Origin: Leptospiraceae bacterium
GTDB lineage: Bacteria > Spirochaetota > Leptospiria > Leptospirales > Leptospiraceae
Assembly (NCBI GenBank): GCA_017996175.1
Contig: JAGOHK010000010.1
Coordinates: 1 to 64,000, forward strand
Direction of reading: 5' to 3'
DNA: 64,000 nt
Shown: positions 1-8,057 of the stretch, one piece after another
Layout of the letters: every line of letters starts with the position of its first letter
How positions within the stretch are numbered: the first letter of the stretch is position 1
Notes under the pieces: model-generated
Databases searched by the model: none
What the model was told of the DNA's origin: nothing
The model's input: the letters and a program-made list of their open reading frames with translations, nothing else
Position numbers and translations under genes: made by a program

Positions 1-158
1 CAGTTTATGGATGTTTGAGTTCGAACCATGCATTTTCGATTCGAGAGGCTGTTCATAGTGAGATTCCACTCGAACCAATTTTATACCAAGCACTTTTGAA
101 AAAACAGGATTATCAATTCTCAGGAAGCAGTTTAGGAATGATGTCTATTGGAGGTTAA
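1..158 (+). CDS. moaA: GTP 3',8-cyclase MoaA, C-terminal end (partial)
   Basis: The reading frame that begins at base 3 is open to a TAA at 156-158 and gives about 51 residues ending in MMSIGG. A C-terminal Gly-Gly is the hallmark of MoaA, the radical-SAM enzyme that starts molybdenum cofactor synthesis from GTP, where this tail takes part in catalysis. The Cys in the GCLSSN segment fits a ligand of the second, C-terminal iron-sulphur cluster. The gene sits 2 bases ahead of moaD and heads a moaA-moaD-moaE-mobA run. Only the last part is present; the radical-SAM CxxxCxxC motif lies outside the window. The assignment rests on the tail and on the context. Confidence 0.75.
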   Translation, partial: VYGCLSSNHAFSIREAVHSEIPLEPILYQALLKKQDYQFSGSSLGMMSIGG

Positions 159-160
159 TA

Positions 161-403
161 TTGAATATACGCATTAAAACATTTGCAGTTTTGAAAAATT
201 ACTTGCAAGAAGAGTTTGAAATACAACTTGAAACAGGATCAAATGTTCTTGATGTAATTGAACATTTAGATAAGCTAAACCCAAAGGCAAATCATATTTT
301 GTCGCACTCACTTGTCGCAGTTGGAGAAGAAATGGTGGATAAGACTACAAAATTACGAGAGGGGGATTTAGTCTGCATCTTGCCTCCTGTAAGTGGAGGA
401 TAA
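161..403 (+). CDS. moaD: Molybdopterin synthase sulphur-carrier subunit MoaD
   Basis: This 80-residue ubiquitin-like protein starts at a TTG preceded by GGAGG and ends in PPVSGG. The free Gly-Gly tail is adenylated and thiocarboxylated so that it can donate sulphur to precursor Z within the MoaD-MoaE complex in the cytoplasm. The length is normal for the family. The segment GDLVCILPPVSGG matches the conserved last strand and tail. It lies between moaA (2-base gap) and moaE (2-base gap), so co-transcription is very likely. The start codon choice is supported by the Shine-Dalgarno sequence, which overlaps the end of moaA. Confidence 0.92.
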   Translation: MNIRIKTFAVLKNYLQEEFEIQLETGSNVLDVIEHLDKLNPKANHILSHSLVAVGEEMVDKTTKLREGDLVCILPPVSGG

Positions 404-405
404 AT

Positions 406-945
406 ATGAGTATCCGACATCTAACGAAAGAGCCACTCGACTTAGGAAAAATATTTTCGTCGTTTCATCATCCTGCTGCGGGTGGAATTGTTTTGTTCAG
501 TGGGGAAGTGCGAAATCATCACCAAGGGAGATTAGTTGCTTTTTTGGAATACGAAGCCTACGAGCCAATGGCAGAGAAAATGATTTCGAAGATACTCGAA
601 GAAGCAAAACAAAAATGGGAATTGCATCTTGTGTATTGTTTACATAGGCTTGGTCGTGTTGAAATTTCCGAAAGCGCAATTCTGGTGTTAACCGCTACTT
701 CTCATAGGGCTGAGGCATTTGAGGCAAATCGCTATATTGTAGATAGAATTAAACACGAAGTTCCTATCTGGAAAAAGGAAACATTCACCGATGGGACAAG
801 TGATTGGGTGATGCAATGTGAAGGTTGCACGTTTGAGAGGGAATTTCTTGGACATAAACAATTTCATACAGAACCAAGCCTTCCGCATAATCCTAATCAG
901 CCTTTTAAAAATTTACACAAACATGCCGGACAACAACAGCAATAA
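406..945 (+). CDS. moaE: Molybdopterin synthase catalytic subunit MoaE
   Basis: The 179-residue product carries the MoaE signatures: VLFSGEVRNHHQG near residues 29-41, the LEYEAYEPMA segment, the HRLGRVEI strand and the VPIWKKE active-site lysines near residue 125. It forms the heterotetramer with MoaD and converts precursor Z into molybdopterin. It is longer than the typical 140-150 residues because of a polar C-terminal tail rich in His, Asn and Gln (about residues 145-179). The last 23 bases overlap the start of mobA, which suggests translational coupling. The tail has no counterpart that I recognise. Confidence 0.93.
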   Translation: MSIRHLTKEPLDLGKIFSSFHHPAAGGIVLFSGEVRNHHQGRLVAFLEYEAYEPMAEKMISKILEEAKQKWELHLVYCLHRLGRVEISESAILVLTATSHRAEAFEANRYIVDRIKHEVPIWKKETFTDGTSDWVMQCEGCTFEREFLGHKQFHTEPSLPHNPNQPFKNLHKHAGQQQQ

Positions 946-1531
946 AATAATCGGAGTTATTCTTTGTGGCGGAAAATCAAGCCGTATGGGGAGCGACAAG
1001 GGACTATTATTCGCGGAGAATCAAAGATGGTTTGAAAGAAGTTTTGATTTACTTTCGAAAATTTTTTCCAGAGTAGTAATTTCTATTAATCCGAATCAGT
1101 ATTCTATTTATAAAGGAATTCAATCTAATTCAGACTATGTAGTGGACTCAGTAAATTTCGTAGAAGGTCCACTTGTTGGTATTTTTTCCGTCCACGAAAA
1201 ATATCCCAATAGCGATTTATTTGTATTAGCCTGCGATATGATTTCGATGATCGAATTAGTAGTTCGAAATTTAGTTTCTATTTATTCTGCTCATCCTGAA
1301 AAAGATTTTTATTTTTTCCAGAATGGGAAATTTTTGGAAACTCTTTGTGGAATTTATACCGCAAATGGATTGAAGGAACTTGATAGAAAATTACGGGCAA
1401 ATGAAACTAAGAATTTCGCAATCCACAAACTTGTTTCAGGTTGTAATTCATTGATTATACAGATTCCGGAAGAAAGTAAAAACTCATTTGCAAATTTTAA
1501 TACGCGTGAAGAAGTAGATTCAGAATTATAG
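923..1531 (+). CDS. mobA: Molybdenum cofactor guanylyltransferase MobA
   Basis: Starting at the ATG at 923 gives 202 residues, beginning just ahead of the nucleotide-binding loop LCGGKSSRMGSDKG (residues about 11-24). A longer frame from 818 would add 35 residues translated from the moaE overlap and is unlikely. MobA transfers GMP from GTP to Mo-molybdopterin to form the MGD cofactor used by DMSO-reductase-family enzymes. The segment ACDMISM corresponds to the metal-binding Asp of the family. The protein is of ordinary length. It is the last gene of the moa run; the next gene starts 22 bases later with its own GGAGA-like site. Confidence 0.88.
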   Translation: MPDNNSNKIIGVILCGGKSSRMGSDKGLLFAENQRWFERSFDLLSKIFSRVVISINPNQYSIYKGIQSNSDYVVDSVNFVEGPLVGIFSVHEKYPNSDLFVLACDMISMIELVVRNLVSIYSAHPEKDFYFFQNGKFLETLCGIYTANGLKELDRKLRANETKNFAIHKLVSGCNSLIIQIPEESKNSFANFNTREEVDSEL

Positions 1532-1553
1532 TTTTAAAAAATGGAGACAGTAA

Positions 1554-2951
1554 GTGGCTAAGAAAAATAAACCTCAGAAGCAGATAAAAATCGAAACAGT
1601 CGAACCTAAACCTATGAATCAACAGATTGCGATTAGTTCAGTAGAATATCTAAAAAACTTATTCAACCTACAAGATGATACTGATGAAGAGGGGAGTCTA
1701 GACAGTATTAAACGCTCTGTCGAATTCAAAGGAGGAAATCTTTGGGCGTTGGTGTTTGCTATATTTATCGCCTCCATTGGACTCAATGTAAATTCTACGG
1801 CAGTCATTATTGGGGCGATGTTAATTTCCCCTTTGATGGGACCGATCATAGGAGCAGGACTTGCAATTGCTATTTATGATTTTGAGTTATTAAAAAAATC
1901 TCTTCGCAATCTATCAGTTGCTACTTTCATAAGTATTCTAACCTCTGCGATTTATTTTAGTATCACCCCACTTAGCGAAGCACAATCAGAATTACTCGCT
2001 CGCACGAATCCTACCATTTACGATGTATTAATCGCATTTTTCGGTGGAGGAATTGGAATTATAGCAGTTACTAGAAAAGAAAAATCTAATGCAATTCCAG
2101 GTGTGGCGATTGCAACTGCTCTTATGCCACCACTTTGCACCGTAGGTTATGGAATTGCAATGGGGAACTTTAAGTTTATCCTCGGTGCTTTTTATTTATT
2201 TTTTATCAATAGTTTTTTTATTGGCTTATCAACATTAATCGTTGTTAGATTTTTAAAATTCAAATCAGTGAACTTTGTAGATGAAGCGCTGCATAAAAAA
2301 GTCAAATCTTATATAATCTACTTTTCCATTATCCTGATTTTACCTAGCATTTATCTGGCGTATAACGTGATTCAAAAGGAAATTTTTAAGAGCAAAGTAA
2401 ATAAGTATGTGGCGGAAAACTTTATTTTTAAAAATAGCAAAGTTTTGAGTGTAGATTACTCTAAGTCAGAACCTGCTTATATTGAAGTCTCCTTGGTCGG
2501 GGAAACTTTGAACAGCTCTACTATTAAAAGCTTAGAAGCAAAATTGAATAAATATCAACTGGAAAACGTAACATTAAAAGTGAACCAATCTGGAACACAA
2601 GATGTAAGCCATGTTTTGGAACTGATCGGATCTCAAAACAAAAAAGACGAAATCACAAAAGCCAAAGACGAAAAAATATTTCTTTTAGAAAAGGAATTAA
2701 TGAACTATAAAAATAGAGACTTGTTAGTTACAAAAGCATCTAAAGAAGTCGCTATTCTTTTTCCTGAAGTACAATCATTTTCTTTCGGAGAATTAACTTT
2801 TGCCGCATCAGAAGAGGAAGAGTCAGAAACCAGACCGTCACTTCTCGTAAAATGGAAACGCAAACCAAGTGTAAACCAGAAAAAGAAATTGGTAACATTT
2901 TTGCAATCTAGATTGAATATAGAAGAAGAAATAGAGGTAATTCATGAGTAG
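1554..2951 (+). CDS. DUF389 family membrane protein
   Basis: A 465-residue protein from a GTG start. After about 55 polar residues there are five or six hydrophobic segments with the DUF389 signatures ISPLMGPIIGAGLA (residues about 93-106), FFGGGIGIIA and ALMPPLCTVGYGIA. A last membrane segment near residues 245-270 is followed by a charged C-terminal domain of about 190 residues, predicted to be soluble, with a Lys/Glu-rich helix near 390-420. DUF389 proteins are widespread bacterial membrane proteins of unproven function. It ends 10 bases before the stop of the convergent porin-like gene. Transport or envelope stress roles would be guesses. Confidence 0.8.
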   Translation: MAKKNKPQKQIKIETVEPKPMNQQIAISSVEYLKNLFNLQDDTDEEGSLDSIKRSVEFKGGNLWALVFAIFIASIGLNVNSTAVIIGAMLISPLMGPIIGAGLAIAIYDFELLKKSLRNLSVATFISILTSAIYFSITPLSEAQSELLARTNPTIYDVLIAFFGGGIGIIAVTRKEKSNAIPGVAIATALMPPLCTVGYGIAMGNFKFILGAFYLFFINSFFIGLSTLIVVRFLKFKSVNFVDEALHKKVKSYIIYFSIILILPSIYLAYNVIQKEIFKSKVNKYVAENFIFKNSKVLSVDYSKSEPAYIEVSLVGETLNSSTIKSLEAKLNKYQLENVTLKVNQSGTQDVSHVLELIGSQNKKDEITKAKDEKIFLLEKELMNYKNRDLLVTKASKEVAILFPEVQSFSFGELTFAASEEEESETRPSLLVKWKRKPSVNQKKKLVTFLQSRLNIEEEIEVIHE

Positions 2952-2961
2952 TCTTAAGAAT

Positions 2962-4050
2962 TTAAATTTTTAAGCTGAGTGATACGACCACTAGTCTATC
3001 AATACTCGACTTTCCGCTTTGCGCTTCAAAGATTGGATCTAATGACTTTAGTACTTTTAGCTCGCTTCTAATTAATAAAGTAGGATCATAATGGTAGTCA
3101 AGGTTCATGGATCCCCCCGTAACTTGAAATCCATTGGGTGTTAAAGTTGATACCGCAATTTGCCTAGAGTCTAAAAATCTTTCGATTCGAAAGGTGGCAA
3201 AAATTTGGTTTACTACTTTCCATCTAAATAAAAATGCATAGCCGTACCATTGTTGAAATGCTCGCCTTGATTTTGCTTTTTTCTGATGACCTACATCTAC
3301 GGATAATGCAAATTGTATTTTTTCATTCAAATCATAGTACCCGATGAAATTATTAAAATATCGAATCAAATACGGGCTATCTTTGGGTTGTTCATTTCCC
3401 GCAAAATTAGAATAGGTGAAACGCAGATTTTTTAAAAATTTATATTCGAGAAAGCCACCTACCGCCTTATCATTGTTAGTCTCAACTAGGTTTCCCCATC
3501 CATTCATAACATGAAATTGGATATTAACTTTTGAATTCAATTCATAACTTAGTTTGACTCCAGCTTGTTGGTAGGGACTAAAGTCTGCGACCATAGAGCG
3601 AGTATAAGTCCAATTATCCCTAGATATGAAATTGCCAAAACCAATATGCGAAAAATAAATTCCTGCATCTAGCCATAAACGAGGAGCCAATTTGAATCCT
3701 ACAAATCCCTCTTGCATATTGCGAACGGAAAGTTGGTTGGCAATCTTACTCTCGGTCGATTCTCCCAGATAATTAGCCGTAACAGAAGTTCCGTATTGAA
3801 CGGCACCTCTTCCTCTAATTTTTTCTGAATTTAAGTTAGCATCTAAATGAAGAAGGCTTACGCTAAACGAGTTATTTCTTGCGGCAGATGTAGTGTAGGC
3901 TCTGTCTTGGGACGGAGGTTTCTCTAAGTCATAGGCATAATAAGTATCTATAAAACTTCCAAATTTTATTTGTTCTGCTATGTTCTGAGAATGAATTGGC
4001 TGAGTTAAAAGAATTGTGATTACAAATATTATTGGTAATTTTTTTTTCAT
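2962..4050 (-). CDS. Putative outer-membrane beta-barrel porin (BBP2/OmpL-like)
   Basis: The 362-residue product has a cleavable signal peptide (residues 1 to about 21, ending near IHSQN) and then alternating amphipathic strands rich in Tyr, Phe and Asn, ending in a strand LVVVSLSLKI. The opening FGSFIDTYYAYDLEKPP and the segments RNNSFSVSLLHLDANL and FVGFKLAPRLWLDAGIYFSHIG are typical of the BBP2 porin-like family common in Leptospira and Bacteroidetes. It probably forms a monomeric outer-membrane barrel; a substrate cannot be read from the sequence. It is divergently oriented to the gene at 4204, with about 150 AT-rich bases between them that must hold both promoters. Confidence 0.75.
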   Translation of the reverse strand: MKKKLPIIFVITILLTQPIHSQNIAEQIKFGSFIDTYYAYDLEKPPSQDRAYTTSAARNNSFSVSLLHLDANLNSEKIRGRGAVQYGTSVTANYLGESTESKIANQLSVRNMQEGFVGFKLAPRLWLDAGIYFSHIGFGNFISRDNWTYTRSMVADFSPYQQAGVKLSYELNSKVNIQFHVMNGWGNLVETNNDKAVGGFLEYKFLKNLRFTYSNFAGNEQPKDSPYLIRYFNNFIGYYDLNEKIQFALSVDVGHQKKAKSRRAFQQWYGYAFLFRWKVVNQIFATFRIERFLDSRQIAVSTLTPNGFQVTGGSMNLDYHYDPTLLIRSELKVLKSLDPIFEAQSGKSSIDRLVVVSLSLKI

Positions 4051-4203
4051 AATTAAATTTAAACTAAATATAAACTAAAGAATAAATTTAGCAATAAAAA
4101 AACTAGAGTTTAGTAAACCAATTCAAAAAGGACTGGTTACATTTTTATTGTCTAGGATAGTTGGATAGGATAGAATTATTTCTTGAATCTTGTGGTATGT
4201 AAA

Positions 4204-5049
4204 ATGAAGTTCGTAACAACCATTCTTGATCTTGTCGGCTATTCAAATTTATTTTTAGCATTTTGTGTTTACTGTTCTACTTTGCAAGTAGGATTACTAT
4301 TTCATGAACATTCTGATTCAGCATACCTATTTGCAACCATTAATTTTCTTGCTACTTTTTGTTTATACAATGTACAACGAATTTTTCAAAGTTTTCAATC
4401 AACCATTGACGAACGTCTGCTATGGTATCGAAAAAACAAATACTACATTTTTATTCTGACAGTATTCTTGGTTTTTTCTTTCTCAAATTTAATTCTTAGA
4501 ACTCTATTTACCCATAAAGAAACTGTTTTAATTTACGGCATATTAGTAGTATTCAGTCTACTATACTTTCTGCCGCCATTCGAATTTCGGAAGATCCCCT
4601 TCCTAAAAGGTTTTTACATTGCTTTTGCTTGGATTACGGCTAATGCAATTATACCTCTGTTGTTTCTAGGAGAATCTTATCGAGGAATAATAAATCTGCA
4701 AAAAGAACATTGGGCATATGTTCTATCTCAATTTTTCTTCATCTCAGCAATTTGTATACCATTTGATATACGAGATATGACTAAAGACAAAGTTAGCAAT
4801 GTAGGCTCACTTCCCATTTTATTAGGACTAAAGAAAAGTAAGATGATTGCCATCTTCTTATTGAGTATTTACGCACTGCTTGCTTTTTCTATGAGTATTA
4901 AAAACCTTTTCTTAGTTAGATGTTTTGTTTTTATGGTAAGTGCTTTGGGGATTGTTTTTTCGGAGCAAAGTAGACATAGATACTTTTATATTTTCTACAT
5001 TGATGGTCTCATTGTATTTCAAACCATTTTACTGAAAATATTCCTATAG
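4204..5049 (+). CDS. UbiA-like polytopic membrane protein
   Basis: About 281 residues with eight or nine hydrophobic segments. The loop PFDIRDMTKDK followed by SLPILLG (about residues 190-210) matches the second Asp-rich motif of the UbiA prenyltransferase superfamily. The position of the first motif (normally NDxxDxxxD) reads YNVQRIFQSFQ, so the usual first pair of Mg-binding Asp residues is absent. It may be a divergent family member with altered chemistry. I prefer the ATG at 4204; an in-frame TTG at 4183 would add seven residues and has a slightly better GGAT-like upstream site. It is followed after 10 bases by a cyclic-nucleotide-binding protein, probably in the same transcript. Confidence 0.6.
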   Translation: MKFVTTILDLVGYSNLFLAFCVYCSTLQVGLLFHEHSDSAYLFATINFLATFCLYNVQRIFQSFQSTIDERLLWYRKNKYYIFILTVFLVFSFSNLILRTLFTHKETVLIYGILVVFSLLYFLPPFEFRKIPFLKGFYIAFAWITANAIIPLLFLGESYRGIINLQKEHWAYVLSQFFFISAICIPFDIRDMTKDKVSNVGSLPILLGLKKSKMIAIFLLSIYALLAFSMSIKNLFLVRCFVFMVSALGIVFSEQSRHRYFYIFYIDGLIVFQTILLKIFL

Positions 5050-5059
5050 GAGTTTTATC

Positions 5060-5680
5060 GTGGAGCCAAATGAACTTTTGAACAAATTTGTTTCCTTCTA
5101 TCCAAAAGATTCTATTATCTTCCGAGAAGGTGAGTCGTCCTCTCATATTTATTTTGTTAAAGTTGGGAAAATTCTCTTGCTAAAGAAATTAAATCTCAGT
5201 GAAAAAGTTATTGGAATCATGAATCAGGGAGATATATTTGGAGAATTAGCATTCATAGAAAATTCGAACAGAATTTCTACGGCGAGAGCACTGGAAGATT
5301 CTCATGTAATTAAACTAGATCCTAAAATAGTTTTAGAATTAAGTTCTCAGAATTCAGAATTCATGGTCAGTATTTTTAAAGGAATGGCTATGAGAATTTT
5401 GGATTTGTCAGACTTTTTATTGGATAATTTAACTTTGACTGAATTAGAATTTAAAATCATTTCTCGCATCATTCATTTTGTTCAGATTAATTTTACAATT
5501 GATAAATATATTGAATTAAGTCTAGTTGAGCTATTGGATTTTCTCTCTGGTTATTTTTCAATCTCGGAAGAAAAAATTATTTTAATCTTAGAGCGAATCC
5601 AAGAAAAAAATCTATTAAACATCGAAGCAGAAAAAGTAACCATTTTAGATTTAAATTTATTATTAAGCTACACAAAATAG
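5060..5680 (+). CDS. Cyclic-nucleotide-binding (Crp/Fnr-like) protein
   Basis: The 206-residue product starts at GTG after an AGGAG-like site. Residues about 8-115 form a cNMP-binding beta-roll: FREGESSSHIYFVKVGKI, then GDIFGELAFIENSNRISTARA, where GEL and the Arg position resemble the phosphate-binding cassette. A long helix follows (about 100-125). The C-terminal 80 residues are helical with a possible winged helix (LVELLDFLSGYFSISEEKI), but it is a poor match to a Crp HTH. It could be a DNA-binding regulator or a Crp-derived sensor. It probably shares a transcript with the UbiA-like gene. Confidence 0.75.
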   Translation: MEPNELLNKFVSFYPKDSIIFREGESSSHIYFVKVGKILLLKKLNLSEKVIGIMNQGDIFGELAFIENSNRISTARALEDSHVIKLDPKIVLELSSQNSEFMVSIFKGMAMRILDLSDFLLDNLTLTELEFKIISRIIHFVQINFTIDKYIELSLVELLDFLSGYFSISEEKIILILERIQEKNLLNIEAEKVTILDLNLLLSYTK

Positions 5681-5701
5681 GATTATTATGAATATTTATA
5701 T

Positions 5702-6034
5702 TTACCTGATACAGCGTGTATGTTTGCCCTTATCCGCTCGTCCAGTGATACTCCGATCTGTGAAAATTCCGAAGACATAAATGTTCGAATTAGGTAACTC
5801 TTCTTTAGTCCAGTAATAAGCCCCATCTTTTTTCCATGACTCAGTAATTCCTGCCTTGCGAGCCATTTGAAATTCTTTTCGAGTTGGTAATCTCATATTT
5901 ATACTTTTGCATTTTGCTCGAGCATCATTCCAATTCATCCATCCCTGATAGGCGCTCCATTTGCCCATATGACCCTTCGATGGAAAAATAATTGTAGTCA
6001 TAAATAAAAAAAGTAAGAAGAGTTTTATTTTCAT
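5702..6034 (-). CDS. Small exported DUF1566-like protein
   Basis: A 110-residue protein with a signal peptide (residues 1 to about 21). The mature part carries WNDARAKCKSINMRLPTRKE, YYWTKEE and a closing HTRCIR. These are the landmarks of DUF1566-type, C-type-lectin-like domains, which are common in Leptospira surface proteins; the two Cys residues could form a disulphide. The same domain recurs at the C terminus of the Ser/Thr kinase at 14266-16038 (HCRNLGMRLPTKNE, YWSSTP, YVRCVARH). Function is unknown; location outside the cytoplasm is inferred. Its stop lies 21 bases from the convergent gene. Confidence 0.65.
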   Translation of the reverse strand: MKIKLFLLFLFMTTIIFPSKGHMGKWSAYQGWMNWNDARAKCKSINMRLPTRKEFQMARKAGITESWKKDGAYYWTKEELPNSNIYVFGIFTDRSITGRADKGKHTRCIR

Positions 6035-6275
6035 AATTTTTACCTTCTGGTTAATTGATTTTTTTCTATAAAAATTTTCAAATAGAATATTTCTGAAAAG
6101 TATATTAGATTATCCTAATGTAACTTTTTAAAAAATCCCCTTGCTAAAGAAGCACAAGTTTGAAAATCTAAACTAAATCTCTTTGAATTAGCGAGATAAC
6201 CTCGTATAATTCGTAAGCTGAATTTATTTTTGCAAGTAAAACTACCTAATTTTAATTAAGAACAAGGAGCAAAAT

Positions 6276-8054
6276 ATGCATAAATATAATCTTGGGGTCA
6301 TTGGAAACTGTTCATTTCTTGCTTATATCGACAAACAAACGAATGTAAAATGGATGTGTATGCCTAGGTTTGATAGTAGTTTTGTGTTTGGGTCACTTCT
6401 CGATTCAAAAAAAGGAGGCGAATTCAAAATTCTTCCAGATGACAAATCCGAGATTGAATACAATCAATTCTATTTAGAAAATACAAATATTTTAGTCACA
6501 GAAGTTCATTCAGGTAAAGGCAAATTCAAAGTAACCGACTTCGCACCACGCTTCCAGCAACATGAACGATATTTTAGACCTCTTATGCTGATTAGAAAAA
6601 TTGAAGTTTTGGAAGGAAATCCCGAAATTAAAGTAATCTGCAACCCTGTTTACGACTATGGAAATGCAAAACCTGTTCTAATGCAAGGAAGCAATCATAT
6701 ACAATACAATAATCTTGGTAGCCCTATGCGGTTAAGCACGAATATCCCATTAAGTTATATTTTATCTGAAAGTAGTTTTTTGCTTACAGAGACGAAGTAT
6801 TTGGTTTTTACTTATGGAGTACCACTCGAAGCAGCCATTGAAAGAACCTGCGAAGATTTTCTAGATAAGACAACTCTTTATTGGAGAAAGTGGGTCAAAA
6901 CGACTTATGTTCCTACTATTTACCAAGAACATATCATTCGTTCAGCTCTTGTTTTAAAGTTACACCAATATGAAGATACCGGTGGAATCATCGCTGCGGG
7001 TACTACTAGTTTGCCGGAATTCAACGAAAGCGCTCGTAATTGGGATTATAGATATTGTTGGATGCGAGACACTTACTATACACTTCGAGCATTCAATAGT
7101 ATGGGACATTTTGAAGAATTAGAAAGATACTTCCGGTATATAGAGAATATCCTCCATCGTGAAACAGATAGAATTCAGCCGCTTTATTCAATCACTGGAG
7201 AAAGGAAGCTTACTGAATCAGAACTTCCACTAGAAGGTTACTTGGGTGTAAACAAACCAGTGCGCATTGGAAATGATGCGTATACTCATATTCAAAACGA
7301 TGTGTACGGACAGGTATTAGCGAGCACTCTTCCCTTGTATGTAGATAAACGATTGGCGCATCATTCCAATTTGAATCGAGACATGATATATAAATTAGTG
7401 CGGCTAATCGAAAAAACCATTGACGAACCAGATGCAGGACTCTGGGAGTTTAGAAATAAAAGCCAACTTCATTGTTATACATTTTTATTCCAGTGGGTTG
7501 GAGCTAAGGCGGCAACGAAAATTGCAAAAAATTTTAAGGATGACACATTATTACAATTAGCCGTTGAACTTGAAAAGAAAGCCGCTGCTAAAATAGAAGA
7601 GTGCTATCATCCAGAGTTAAAAGCTTATACACAGGCAGTTGGAAATGACTATATGGATGCAAGTTGTTTACAATTGATTACTATGGATTATTTAGACCCG
7701 AAATCTGAACGTGCAGCTTCTCATCTAAAAGCGATTGAGGAAAAGTTAGTAACACAGGATGGTTTGGTCTATCGTTATTTACATGAGGATGATTTCGGTA
7801 AGCCGCAATCTACTTTTTTAATTTGTTCCTTTTGGTATGTAGAAGCCTTAGCGTGTGTAGGTAGATTGGAAGAAGCACAAACAATCTTTGAAAAACTTTT
7901 AAAGAAGGCAACCAATCACTTAAATCTTTTGAGTGAAGATATTATGGAAGATGGAAGTCAATGGGGAAATTTTCCTCAAACTTACAGTCATGTGGGGCTA
8001 ATGAACGCAGCCTTTCGAATTGCGAGGAAGTTAGATCGTCCGATCTTCTTTTAA
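6276..8054 (+). CDS. Glycoside hydrolase family 15 (glucoamylase/trehalase-like)
   Basis: The 592-residue product begins with the GH15 beta-sandwich (GVIGNCSFLAYID, WMCMPRFDS) and continues into an alpha-barrel with RNWDYRYCWMRDT at about residues 251-263. Near the C terminus SEDIMEDGSQWGNFPQTYSH (about 546-566) is in the place of the second acidic catalytic site of GH15. There is no signal peptide, so it acts in the cytoplasm. GH15 includes glucoamylases, glucodextranases and trehalases; position 3 bases ahead of the OtsA-OtsB fusion favours trehalose or an alpha-glucan as substrate. It has an AAGGAG site at about 6263-6268. The 240-base gap upstream holds the operon promoter. Confidence 0.88.
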   Translation: MHKYNLGVIGNCSFLAYIDKQTNVKWMCMPRFDSSFVFGSLLDSKKGGEFKILPDDKSEIEYNQFYLENTNILVTEVHSGKGKFKVTDFAPRFQQHERYFRPLMLIRKIEVLEGNPEIKVICNPVYDYGNAKPVLMQGSNHIQYNNLGSPMRLSTNIPLSYILSESSFLLTETKYLVFTYGVPLEAAIERTCEDFLDKTTLYWRKWVKTTYVPTIYQEHIIRSALVLKLHQYEDTGGIIAAGTTSLPEFNESARNWDYRYCWMRDTYYTLRAFNSMGHFEELERYFRYIENILHRETDRIQPLYSITGERKLTESELPLEGYLGVNKPVRIGNDAYTHIQNDVYGQVLASTLPLYVDKRLAHHSNLNRDMIYKLVRLIEKTIDEPDAGLWEFRNKSQLHCYTFLFQWVGAKAATKIAKNFKDDTLLQLAVELEKKAAAKIEECYHPELKAYTQAVGNDYMDASCLQLITMDYLDPKSERAASHLKAIEEKLVTQDGLVYRYLHEDDFGKPQSTFLICSFWYVEALACVGRLEEAQTIFEKLLKKATNHLNLLSEDIMEDGSQWGNFPQTYSHVGLMNAAFRIARKLDRPIFF

Positions 8055-8057
8055 GCT

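Noticed and set aside
818-922. N-terminal extension of MobA from 818
   Set aside because: These 35 residues are a shadow of the moaE frame; the nucleotide-binding loop lies right after the ATG at 923.
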